64,000 bases of DNA from Isoetes taiwanensis (Eukaryota; Streptophyta; Lycopodiopsida; Isoetales; Isoetaceae), in the NCBI GenBank assembly GCA_021234155.1, contig JAJEKV010000008.1:9390445-9454444 (forward strand), in the 5' to 3' direction. The position numbers and the translations under genes were made by a program. This document shows positions 1 through 11,640 of the stretch, one piece after another. The notes below the pieces were generated by a model that saw only the letters and a list, made by a program, of their open reading frames with translations, was not told the DNA's origin and made no database searches. The stretch's first letter is position 1. Each line of letters begins with the position of its first letter.

Positions 1-1334
1 ATATTTTTATCTATAAACCATAAGCTAATCTAAGAACGTTAGAAAAGATAGTAAACTATTATTATAGCTAAGAAAGATACGCATCTATTATTATTATAGC
101 TAAGAAAGATACGCATCTATTATATCAATGGGCACAAAGGGGTACTTTTAATGTTAAAAAGGGAGTTGGGCTAAATATAAGGACGTCATTCAAGTAAGGC
201 TTATTAAGGGATACCTTTACCTTTTTATAAAGGAAGTGAATGTTATATAAGGAGGCAACTATGTAAGCGTATGGGAGAGAGGGGAAGCTTGTTTCTATCC
301 CAATTGAAGATCTAAGCCAAATCCCAAGCCTAGCCTATTCCTTAAATTTATGTTTTTGCTACAAGGATTTGTAGTGGCTAACTTGCGTTATTTCCTTTCT
401 TTGGAAGTCTCTTGTTCGAGGTCAACCCGGTTGGATGGTGAGCTTACCCGGAAGGGTGGATTTATGCTTACTTGACTTGTTTATTGACGATTGTTTTTGC
501 AGTAGATCTTTGGAGACTAGCTAATCGTATCACAACCTACCCACAAAAACCACTTCAACCTCTCCATATAACTCTACTGTGGCCACCTACAGGACAAGCC
601 TCAAACATCTGCCTGCTTAAACCGAGCAACAACTGATGTTGTACTTAAAGCCAAACAATTCCCCATGTTTTATCTACTATATATAACAGTCTATCTCTGC
701 CTTATGTAGCAGATGTTGAGACTACAACTGCAGGCATGTCCCGCTACCATGCAACAGACCTACCAAAAGCCATACCATAACTAAAGCACCTCATGTGCCA
801 GATACATTTTGAAATGAGCAAAATGGTGGGGAAAATTCTGTCAACAGTATGTTTAGCACCATGCTATCAAGCGCACTATAGAAACCACCTGTTTTTTATT
901 AATATTTTGCGTTGTGCTGGTAAGCATCCTTCAGCAGAGTGACTATTTTTGGGTGGCATGACCTCTAAGTTTGAGTATCATTATTTCCCTCTTTCTCTGT
1001 TGCCAACATTCAGTAGCGTTATCTGATTGCATCTAGTGGACAGGCTTTGCAAGAGTTGCCTTAGCTTTAGAGGGGTCCAGAATGGAGACAACATATTCTA
1101 TCAAACACAAGCATAGCATCTACTTTAGGGGTCCTAAAGCTTCCAAGTTAGATTCGTGAATATTCTACAAAAGACTTATTGACCTTGCAGCCCCATGTTA
1201 ATATCATATCACTAGAATCTTTCTATAACAATAGCCCATGCCCATGCCGCATACTGATATAGCATTTGGGGCTCATTGGTGACAAAATTATGATCTATGA
1301 TCGTCTGTGACAGTACTCGAGGCTTGTAACAAAC
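1..1334. other. gene-free stretch left of the RING gene
   Basis: No open frame here resembles a protein. It is the 3' flank of the RING gene that ends at 1335. Positions 60-120 hold a short direct duplication of an AAGATACGCATCTATTAT word. Around 376-430 a weak tRNA-like pair of boxes can be made out (GTGGCTAACTTG, then TTGTTCGAGGTC), which may be an old SINE, but no second copy is seen in this window. Confidence 0.4.
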
Positions 1335-2774
1335 CTATTGAAGACCAAACAAAACCTCAGGTAACTTGGTTGGTTTACTCTTTATTTGTGCTCTACATAA
1401 TGGGCATTCTTTCCTCATCTGATCTTCCCAGATATCAATTGCACATGTCATGCATACCTTTGCATGACCACAGGGCAATAACGCTCTACCACCTGCTGCA
1501 TCTTCTTGAAAATTGAAAGCACAAACTGCACATTCTTCCTGCAAACAAGCACACAAAAGCTATTAGATGTTCCTCAGGTTAATATAGCTCTAGTAAAGCA
1601 ACTTACATCATTTACAGATTCGGCAACCTTCTTTGCTCCAGCATCCCTCTTTAATTTTTCCTGCTCAGCCAGCCATTGTTCAAGCAATGCTTGTTTCTGG
1701 TTCTCATTTTCCTCCATGAGCTGCATGCAACAAACTTGCCATCAGAACATACGCATGATTAAAGCACAAAACTAGTAAGATATCTATTAGTACTACAAGG
1801 TCCTGGATGTGGGTGCAACTGGAGAGAATGATAGATTCTTTTGTGCATTGGTCTAAATATCATTGTAAAGCATAATTCATTCCTAATGTTTCTATGAGTG
1901 CACACAATGAGCATTGTTTATTTCTTAATATAAAAAATGCATAGAGATGGACTACCTATAAATTGAAGGAACCTGTTAGATAAATATTAGAAGTGTTTAC
2001 CCCCATCTTTTGTTTTTCTTGCTCTTGCATAAGTGCCTTCTCCCTTTCGCGAGCCTGCTCATTGAACTTAGCCTCCTCTTCCAGAAGCCTCTTCTCAAAT
2101 AGTTCTTGCTTCTTTAGGGCTGCTTCTTCTTTATCTAGCAACTCTTTTGCCATGTACATAAAGTTATCTATCACTATACTCATTAGCCTACGACAAGGTT
2201 ATTACCACTATGGAAAGATGTGATTGTAGCTCTAAACATGCAACTTTTAATTTTCCCATATGCTCCCATGACCTATTTTACTATCTAAATGCTCTGATTG
2301 ATCTAAGAATCTCACAGGCGTTGTGCTCGCTCTGTTGTTTGCTCAAAGCAACTGCGCAGATAGCCAATCTCGTGTAAATGTGTAACCCTGTGGTGCGCCA
2401 TTCTACTTTCTTCTTCTGCTAACTTGGCATGCAATTTTCTTTCTCTTTCACTGCTTTGGGCATTAAGTTGTAGCAGCTGGGTGAGAAACATGTCTTGTTG
2501 CAATCTAAACTGCAAGGAACAACGAAATATAAGTTCCTCACCAAATAATTAACATCAACAACTGCAAAACACAAAAAAAAAAGAAGACCACCTCTTTTAC
2601 GCGGCGCTGCTCCATCTCTTCTAATCACCTCTTTTGCAACTCGAGCTCCTTCTGCTTCCTTTCTAAACGAAGCTCTAATATTTGCAGATTTGATCTCACC
2701 TCTTCATGGTGTTCTTTCAATTTTGCTAGATCAAGCTGCTTTCCTCGATAAAGAGCCTTCTCTTGGTCATACTT
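1335..2774 (-). pseudogene. coiled-coil RING-finger E3 ligase-like gene, 3' five exons, one in-frame stop
   Basis: Five exons can be placed with GT-AG borders: 2592-2774, 2316-2509, 2001-2187, 1607-1720 and 1335-1538. Their lengths (183, 194, 187, 114 and 204 nt) join in one frame. The first four encode long Glu/Lys/Gln-rich heptad stretches, so a coiled coil. The last encodes a C3HC4 RING: CAVC, then CGHAKVCMTC, then ECPLC, close to the C-terminus. A RING of this kind would bind two zinc ions and recruit an E2 for ubiquitin transfer. The only break is a TGA at 2625-2627 in the first exon seen. The 5' part of the gene is missing from 2775 upward, where a pogo transposon lies; earlier exons could sit beyond it (for example near 9.1-9.4 kb), which is a guess. 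The subfamily is not recognised. Either a pseudogene or a gene whose start lies downstream of the TGA. Confidence 0.72.
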
Positions 2775-3588
2775 CTGTTGGTGCAAGCAAGAATAATAGG
2801 TTAGCCTTCAAAAAGTAAGCAAAAAGATTTGATATAAGGTGGGCGTCCCATGAATGGTGAACTTAAGCAAAGAATGCTTACAGATCTTCGATCCTAAAGC
2901 CAAAACTACAAGCTGCTGAACTTAAATCTGCTACTAGATTTGTCAAACCTTATTCCTGCACACCACAATTATCCAACAAATTAAGGGGGGTTCAGGTCAG
3001 CATATGGTGACAATTTCTCTTCAATGGTGCAGGTTATGAGTGTGAGTCCAAGCTCCTCAATGGTGCATGAAATTGATGTCAATGGGATCCAGAATTGCTC
3101 CAATGGCAACAGGCTAACCTATGCATGAACATGCTATCAGCCCAAATGGTGATAGTAATATCCCTGCATGGCTACACGCAATACTTGATTAGACATAAGG
3201 AATAGAGGATTTGAACCCCTATTGACCAGATTTTTGGCCAATTACCATTATTCCAACCTGCAAAACAAACATCAAATTAGTTACAGATTAACAAAATGCA
3301 TTCAGATCATTGCAATATCAAGAAAAGATGACCATACCTGTTGAAGGGATCCTATCCTTTGAACCAGGATAAGATCCCTCAAATAAGTTTGAGAGAACTT
3401 TAAAATACTTCAAATGCTTCAATGCAACAGCAATTCCAACTGAACTCTGAATAAACATTAGATGTAATAATTTAGACATTCCCATTACATAATGAATTGG
3501 AGTACATTAGCACAACAAAATGTATTTTCTTACCTCATAAAGAAGGCATTCCTGCTTCTTATTGCAAATTATTAGAATACAATCAGAA
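2775..3588. other. intergenic or intronic stretch between RING gene and pogo element
   Basis: No coding exon is recognised. On the minus strand 3205-3285 has a tRNA-like look (GGTTGGAATAATGGTAATTGG, then GGGGTTCAAATCC as a B-box-like word), similar to the block at 13.3 kb. At 3343-3375 an imperfect palindrome GGGATCCTATCC / GGATAAGATCCC can fold. Confidence 0.4.
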
Positions 3589-4180
3589 CTATAATCCTAG
3601 GCTTTGAAGATATGTCTCGGCCTCTTGTCTATGTAAATCATCTAATGCCTTGATTCTTCCTTCTGGTGCACCTGATTCATCTGAATCAGACGATGCTTGA
3701 AGACTTTCCAGTTTTCTTTTCTTTCTACGCTCAGTATCCTTGAGGTTACCACTTAGAGCATCACCATCAGCGCCATCATCTGCAGCAGTCATTGGAATGT
3801 CAACAAATAAATCTAATCCTTGACAAGAAGAAATGTTTTCTAATTGGCATCCCTCATGGTCCTGCAGTTATGGATTCTTCTCATTTCTAGCCTCCTCATT
3901 CCCTGAAAATATAATGCCACCTTCATCTGAATCTTCCTCTTCATACTCAATCATTTTTAAAGTTTTTTTTCTTGTTCTTTTGGGTCTACATGTTCCAGAT
4001 CCTTTCTCCAAGGCAGCATTCTCCTTCTCTAGGACTGCCTTCTCCAAAGCAGCCTTCTTTTCTTCTCTAATTCTTTTATTATCCTCCTTCCGCTTCTTTT
4101 CTGCCTCTTTAGCCTCTTTTCTCTGAGCTTGAACCCTTTTTTTCTCCTCCAACTGTTCATGTCTGATCCTAACTGCCTCC

Positions 4181-6877
4181 AACAAGGTTGCATATTAAAC
4201 GGGAGTGTTGCAGCACTCCCGTTTGAAGATTCCCTTTTAAAAAACATTGAAACGGCCATTTTGTGGGTTAAGTTCACAAACTTATGGTGATTACAATTTA
4301 ATACATGCGGTTTTAGCCCCCAATTTTTTTTTTTTTACTGCTGTGTCAACATATCAAATACTTGAAATGGCAATTTTAGGGGTTAAGTTGAAAACATTAA
4401 GGTGATTATGATTTATTACATGCTATTTCAATTACATTTATATTTTTTCCCACCGGGTTATTGTGAACTCACGACAAAAAAACGGTTTAATTTATAACGG
4501 ATCATAGGTTAAATTACGAACATTAAACAGAAAGTGCAAGATGTGATCACATGTCAAATTATGAACATCAAAACAGAAAGTGCAAGGTGTGAAAGAGAAG
4601 TAAATATAATGTTTTGTGGTGTGATGAAGAAGTAAATCACCTGCACATGCCAAATCTGGCTAGGGAGGTTGCCCATGCACTCTTTTGTTTATGTTTATCC
4701 AGAATAAAACTTTGCGCACCCTCATTCTATTCCGGAATAGAACGTTGCATATTTAGTGTATTCCGGAATACAAATGTGCACTCTTATTGTATTCCGGAAT
4801 ACAAACGTGCACTCTTATTGTATTCCAGAATACAAATCCCTTGCACTTTTACCCTATTTCGAAATACAAATCAAAAGCCATATTTTCATAGGCTGTTTTG
4901 GAATAGGATCTTGCACTCTTACCCTATTCCGGAATACAAATCAAAAGCCATGAAAGTAGCTGCCTAAAGTTTCTTACGTTTGGCTAAGCTATACTTGGCT
5001 ATTTTGGGCAAAATCGAAGACCCAAATATTAGTTGAGCAAAACTTGCATGTGAAATTTTCCACCAGCGTTAGGTAGCTACGATGTGAGGTGTGACGAAAA
5101 CTATGAAGATAATTGACATGGACACAAATTTAAAACTAGAAATCTAGTAGGACCAAAGATATGACCAAGATATGACCATTCAACTTTTGCTCCTTTATAC
5201 TTGTATGGTTATCAGTATGCCAATAAAAAATCCAAAGGGACTAACTACATGCAATTATCAAACCTCTCAAGATACTACATGTGCTAGGAATTTACAAAAT
5301 ATGCTTTGGGGTCCACAAGCAAACCTTTACAATTCTCGAGATTCTATATATACAAAGGAATATCTGCCATGCATGCATTACCAGTATTGCAAGATACATG
5401 TGTCAAATATGCTTTGCCATTTCTTTGCCCTATGGTTGGATTTTAATGCCATAAGAGGCCATGATTTCTGAAACCAAACAACACACGTGTTGTCCAACAA
5501 GGCCACAGTTGTTTTCTGATTTTTCTGTTTTACTTTGGAGGCTAAATTTTTTAATCAAACACAAAGATCTGAATCTGGCATGCTAATCGTGCTCTCTGCA
5601 AATCAAAACAGGATGTGAGGATAATCAGATCTGCTAGCCCTGACAATTATCTGCATGTCGGTATACAAAATAGCTCATGATTTCTTGCATTTCGATCAGC
5701 CAAGCCACTTGTTAAAACGACCTGGTCCAATACGGATTTGTGCATTTTTCCTGTTAAAACACAACTTGATACATCATTTACAGGTTTGCTACAATTTTCT
5801 TTTGGGTTCTATGCATCCAAAATGGATTTGTGCATCAGCCACAGGATTTTCTTGCTGCACCTATATCTGTGACAGGGATATTACTTACAGGGTTAGCTTT
5901 TCCAACACAAAATATTTCTGAACATAAATTATCTGGCTTGCAAGCACTCTAAGAAATGAACAGAACACTACCTAAATGTAAATACCAAAACATGAAATTA
6001 CCACAAGGAAGCGTTCACTCACACCTTCTCAACATAACGTAAAGCATTCGCCCAGACTTTCTATGCCAATATCAGAAGCTTCGATTACCATTGTAATGCA
6101 AGCCATATTTGTTTCGATTAACCCTACTTGCTGCCCTAGAATACGAGGAGGAGAACATGTGCCAAGTACAGAGATGATTTTGAAACCTGCATCAAAGATG
6201 GGGAAGAAACCAGAGCTATGTGGGCATGCGCAGAGAAAATAGCCATTAGCTGGACAGACCAGAAAACAATCCGGCAAAGCATTTTAGAAGGCGAAATTGG
6301 CAGAAACAGCCCTCTCTTGGAAAGAAAACTTCTATACATTCTGGCCTAATCCTGTGCGCCCCATGATTACCATAGTCTGCATGTCAAACATAAGCATAGC
6401 TTTCAGCTACAGATGTTCCAATGTCCAATTTCAGGATGCAAAGGACGAGGAAAAAGATGCGATTGAACCCTCGCTCAATACTCCTCAGACGTTTGTTCAT
6501 AACTGAGTCTAAAAATTTGATATTTTGGATGTGAATATTGAAGATAAAACCTTCAAGTTTTGGAAATCCTATGTTTCAGTTGAACACTTCATTTGTTTTT
6601 TCACTTAAAATCGTCATCCTCTGAAAATAGAAGTTCTCTCCAAAACACAATTGAGGCAAATTTTAATTGTCTTTGGAAATGTCTATTTTGTTGTGGCAAC
6701 TACTCTCTTCGCAAAAAAAATGACCACTTTTGGGGGGGGGTCAAAATACAACTTCATCTCTTAATTTTGAATTTTACCTCATTTTAGCCCCTTTTTTGAC
6801 AAAAAAAGGAATCTTGGGGGAATATTTCTTTTGCTCCCGTTTAGATGATTTGCTCTCGTTTAATATGCAACCTTGTT
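4181..6877. mobile_element. 2.7-kb TIR element nested in the pogo transposase
   Basis: The ends are inverted copies of each other: AACAAGGTTGCATATTAAAC at 4181-4200 and its reverse complement at 6858-6877, extended to 25 bp with one mismatch. The word CTCC flanks both sides (4177-4180 and 6878-6881). Removing the element with one CTCC restores the transposase frame through QCEEAVRIRHEQ, which strongly supports an insertion with a 4-bp target duplication. Just inside the left end is a perfect 11-bp-arm hairpin (4197-4224). An array of palindromes lies at 4728-4936. No transposase is recognised inside, so it is probably non-autonomous. A 4-bp duplication excludes hAT (8), Mutator (9) and mariner (TA); Sola or Ginger-like families remain possible. 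Confidence 0.82.
4728..4936. repeat. array of TATTCCGGAATA palindromes
   Basis: Perfect 12-bp palindromes TATTCCGGAATA lie at 4728, 4759, 4790 and 4925. A one-mismatch copy is at 4821, and a copy changed symmetrically to TATTTCGAAATA is at 4855. Spacing is 31-35 bp, with shared linker CAAATGTGCACTCTTATTG. It is a short minisatellite inside the nested element. Confidence 0.85.
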
Positions 6878-8741
6878 CTCCTCACATTGCCTTTGATGCT
6901 CCAGCTTTGCGCTAACCATCTCATCACCTGTTACTAAAAGTTTGCCCTTCAAACTTTCAGGCAATCTTCCTCTCTTTGGTTTAACTCTATTGTTTGAAGG
7001 TGCAACATTAGTATTAGGGGCTTCAGTGCTTGTACAAGGTGCAGCAGCACAATTAGATGGGATCTCAATAGGTGTACAAGGGGCATTTGCTGCAACCTGC
7101 TTTGTAACAGCATCAGCTAATGCTGCTAAGCTATTATTTAGAGTCTCATCTCTATCATGCTCGGCCACAACATCTGCATCTGCGCTATCTTCTCCATGTG
7201 TTTCAATTGCAGTACTAACACTTGCATTGCTAACATTTGTGTTGGCAACAACTCTAGCTGCAATAGAATAGAATGTTAGAAGATAATTCAAGAAACTAAT
7301 ATGAAGTCAAGCAAATAACTAATACCTGCTGCAGCCAACCTCTCAGCTTCTAACTTATCTACCAAGGGTTCAGGTTGAACCCTTGGAGATTCCCTAGGCC
7401 AGATGCCAGTCTTCAAAAATCCAGCACATACATTACTAGGACTAAGTGCCTGGCACAATGAATTAGATACAATGGCAGCAAGATCTTCCTTTGTAGGCTC
7501 AATCCCATATTTGGCATGCATGAATTGAGCTCTTAACTTTCTAAAAGCTAACTTAAAAGGACGAAAACAGGAAACATCTAATGGTTGTAATCTGTGGGAT
7601 GTATGCGGAGGTAATTGGAGTATGTGTAATCCAATTTCTCTTGCCTTCAATATGGATGCCATGTTTACGTGGCTGCCATGTCCATCACAAATGAGCAGAT
7701 GTGGCCGCTCTTTACTGACCCCTCCAGGAACATTGTTCCTAAAATGATCAAGCCAAGCTTCAAACAATGCATCTGTAATCCAGGCTTTTGTTTGAAAAGC
7801 CATTACTGCTCCAGGTTCACATCCAGCAATGAGGTTTTGATCCCTCATTCGCTTGCCTTTGAAAACATATAAATTGGGAATTCTATTACCTATAAAATAC
7901 AAACAAAAAATGTTAGTCAATTAAGCATAATTCTACAACAAAAAGCTTGAAGAATAAGGTATGTTACCTGTTGCATTAACGCAGACCAGCACCGTCATCC
8001 ATTCCCTGCTTTTAGGAATTTCTTCCGTAACGTTCTTCATTCCTTTTCTTGCAATTACCCTCATTCCAGTCCTGCAACCTGCTTGAACCCCGATTCATCA
8101 CAGTTCCAGATTCTAGAAGCATCAAAATTATGCTCTTCATAAACGGATCTAAGTGTGGTATAAAAATTTTGAAGGTTGGAAGTGGACATGGCTTTGACCC
8201 TCTGCAATTCAATGCATTGGGCAGTCCTAAAAGAAATTTCAGGATGTCTGCCCCTGAAATGTTTCCACCACTTCCTTCCAGGCAATCCATTTTTGAAGCA
8301 TGTGCTTCTGTTGATTGTCATCTCAGCAACCTTTTGCTTCATAATATCCAAGTTAACAGCACGTCCTTCATCAGCAAGTTGCAGTGCCCATTCAACAAGA
8401 CATTTTTCTTCATCAATAGTTAGAGCTTTAGGAACACTTCCAAATTTACTTTTAGATTTACCGTACAGATGGTTTCTAAGAGTAGTTTGGGGTATACCAT
8501 AATGCAAACCTGCTTTCCTGATAGAGAACATGCCATCTTCTATAGACTCTATGGCAGATTCCAAAGCTTCCATAGTCCATGAACCTCTGGCAGGTCCTCT
8601 AACAAGTTTTTTACCAGCTTGAGATTCCTTCTGGGCAGAAGATCTAGACTTTTTAGGAGGAGGAGGTGGATCATTAGCAACAATGAGTTCAGGATTGCTG
8701 TCCGGAGGAAAAGCAATATGACGGTTCCCTCTAAGATTCAT

Positions 8742-11097
8742 TTCTCACACAAGACAACTTCCTAAACCTGGTTAACAGAGGATGATGGCATGCATCCAGC
8801 TCTAGCTTTATAAAAATATACTTACCTCCAGAAGCTTTCTTCACCTCACCTCTGCTTTGTTAGCTTCAGCTTTGAGTGTTTGCCTCATCTCTGTCTACTC
8901 TATTTATACCTGCATGATACAAGAAACACATTAGAATGCACGAATGGAAGGATGTAAGCAAGAACAGCAACACGGGAATCAAGGGTTCTGGACTCTTCCA
9001 AGTCAGTGATCCATACCAACTTCAGCTAGGATCTTGACAAAGAGGCTCCATGTCATCGATCCATATGATTTGCAGTAGAGATGAGGCGCCAAATCCATGA
9101 AGAACTCTGAGTTTTTGGAGGGAAATTAAAGAACAGACATTCCAATAGCATCTCGGGCAAATATTTGTGCATAAACCACTCTAAAATAAGGGAATACCAA
9201 TGGTTCTGCAAGAGGAAAATATACAGGCCAAGAATAGTGCCATAAGCTTTTAACTGCTCAACCACTCCGGAATTTTCTGCCGCCATCGCTATGGTTAGGG
9301 TTTGCCATCGTGGAGGGGAGAGTTCGCCATCGTGGATATCAGGTTTAGGTTTTGCCAAGAATAGCCTTCGCCATTCAGGAGTTTTTCTGCGCCAATAAGG
9401 TGAGGCCAGTGAACAAAAAATAAATTTTTTTTAACGCCAATATTGGGGATGTCACGGGGCACCCACCTTATATGAAGTCAACTTCTAGTCTGCCATAAAA
9501 GTTTGATCCAAGGAAATGTTAAATCGGTTAGTTCTGATTAAAACAATCCATACCTGTTTCTCTTGATTCACAGCATTTTTTCACTTTCTTTTGGCAATTC
9601 TCAAGAGGCCATGCAATATCCAGAAAAGGTTGCTTAGTTTCCATGTCAACAGCCTCCGCCAAGTATTCACAGGCATGCCGACATCTGAAAGACGCCGCTT
9701 TTCCTCGTCCTTCCCTTGCAAGCTGTTCTGCCAACCCTCTTTCTTCAACATAGCAAAGAGGTTCATCCTTGAAGACAAGGAATTAAGTGGAATCATTGTT
9801 CCGAGCTCGCACAATCTGTGATTGGCTGCTGCAACATGGGGTATGAGAGACACAGGATCTTTATGATGGACATTCTCCATAATAAGTATTGGAGGCCACA
9901 CCGGAGGCAGGCGTAGAGGTCGCACCTCTGTTCAATGATTTTCTTGGGCTTTTTTTAATTTTCCTGGCCGTTAGATGCAAAATTTAGAAGATCCACGGTT
10001 GAGATGGAATTAAGCTGATGTGGCAGGACACGTGGCATAGCTAGAAACGTAGGAAAGTGGGCAGCTCGGGTTAGGCAACCCTGCTAAAAATTCTCACGAA
10101 GTTTACCATGGAATTCTTCACATTTTCTGGCTGAAAACTAGTTTTTTTTCTTAATGCTCCCTATTAGCTTAAATTATGTAGGAAATTTACCTTTTTCTGT
10201 ACAGAATTTGTCGCTCAGTAATCCGCAACAAATACGGTGCTTTTTTCGGCAACATTTTGCTATCTGAATGGGTCAAATGTTAATGTTTTTTTGTTCATTG
10301 GATCCTGGCATCCTACAAATATGCCAAATCTAGGATCCAGACATATACACCTCATACCCCCCTATAATAAAGCGCCTCCCTGCGTATGTATTTACGTAGA
10401 ATATACGAATGAAAATGGTAAATACAGGGCCACGAACCATTGCAAAGGAATCAGGCGCTTGTAATCAGAAGCGTTCGTCTGCTTCTGAACCTCTCCAGAA
10501 CCGCTGCAGTACGTCTCTGGAACCTCATAGCTATGATGCAAACCTAGAGCCATAGCGAAAAACCTACAACATACCTGTGAGACAAGCAGTGGACAACCAA
10601 AATCATAAGCTGCGAGGAAGCGGATTGTGCAAGCAGCTCTTGAGTGCGCTCCTACAGTCCAAATCAAATTTCGCAGCTTCCAAAAAACTAACAAAATGAC
10701 ATGACTGAGGACATCTATATAGATTATGGCTTTATAATGAAAAAAATATGGTAATACGAATAGAATAGAATAGAATAGAAAACATGCATAATAATCGATG
10801 TATCATTTAAGGTGTTCTTAAGAGAATGACACGTATGCCCATCTATGGTCCCTCCAATAGTAATGTCTGATGTTACATAGTGCGGCCATGAGATCTGTCT
10901 ACATGTGGTCAAGGAGTGATGTGCAGCATGGTTCTAAATTGAATCTTGCTTGTATTACATATCAATTATCATTACAACTTTTGGGAATTATCTATAATAT
11001 ATATTGGTATATCTCTACAAGAAATTTAGCATGTCTTGCGGTGCATGATCCAGTTTGTGCATGTTCCTACGGCACAATTTATTGTCGGTGCATATTT
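8742..11097. other. stretch with unrecognised small open frames
   Basis: This is the 5' flank of the pogo element plus host DNA. Three minus-strand frames could be broken exons: 9053-9358 (begins MAKPKPDIHD, with MAAENSGVVEQLKAYG further in), 9528-9925 (begins around MENVHHKDPVSLIPHVAAAN and seems to continue in another frame from 9734), and 10392-10694 with a good donor after LLVSQ at about 10577. None is matched to a family. A (GAATA)n microsatellite lies near 10757-10780. Nothing else is supported. Confidence 0.3.
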
Positions 11098-11640
11098 TAA
11101 GATTCCCAAGTTATGAAGATTCCCTTAAGTTTGTTGAGATTCTCTTAGATTCCCTTATATTCCCCCACATTTTATGAGATTCCTTTAGCTTTTATGAGGT
11201 TTCCTTAGATTCTACAAAGATTTTTCTAGCTTCTCACAGATTTTATGAAGATTTCTCTAGATTCGCCTATATTCCCTTAGATTTTATGAAGGTTCCATTG
11301 GATCCCCCCTTAGATTCCCTTAGATTTATGAGATACCCTTACATTCTATGATGATGCCCCTAGATTCTCCAAGATTTTATGAAGATTCTCTTAGATCCCC
11401 CTTGATTCCCTTAGATTTTATGAGATTTTGCCTTCGATTTTCTTAAATTTTGTGATACTCTCTTAGATTCTCCAAGATTCCATTAAGATTCCAACTTTTT
11501 AGGACTTTCTAGAACCATCTACAATCTTCTAAAACAATCTAGAGCATTCTAGAATATTTTAGAAGATACTAGAACTTTTTAGTATATTTTGGAATATTTT
11601 AGTATATTTTAGAACCTTACCCTTAAGTATATCTAAAACA
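11098..11640. repeat. degenerate AGATTCCCTTAG minisatellite
   Basis: For some 400 bp the sequence is made of variants of AGATTCCCTTAGATTTTATG, with no constant period. It then passes into a run of TTCTAGAAC/TATTTTAGAA words up to about 11625. It abuts the truncated 5' end of the LINE at 11641. No coding potential is seen. Confidence 0.7.

Larger units (their letters stand above)
3589..8741 (-). pseudogene. pogo/Tigger-type DDE transposase, split by a nested element
   Basis: The reading frame starts at 8741 and ends at 3589. The N-terminal part (8061-8741) has a pipsqueak-like HTH (SIRKAGLHYGIPQTTLRNHL) and a CENP-B-type second HTH with GRKWWKHFRGRHPEIS. The catalytic core follows: NCDESG carries the first Asp, LLICDGHGSH the second and LQPLDVSCFRPFK the third, the DDD form usual for pogo. 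Two short introns fit at 7890-7967 and 7258-7325. The tail is Lys/Glu-rich and acidic (4176 down to 3589), perhaps DNA or partner binding. Breaks: one base missing from the G-run at about 8088-8091, which otherwise would read DESGVQAGCRTGM; one TAA at 3868-3870; and a 2.7-kb insertion at 4181-6877 that cuts the tail. The element's own terminal repeats were not found. It is dead as it stands, but only lightly damaged. Confidence 0.85.

Noticed and set aside
6860-7271. Plus-strand frame 6942-7271
   Set aside because: Mirror of the pogo transposase C-terminal exon on the other strand.
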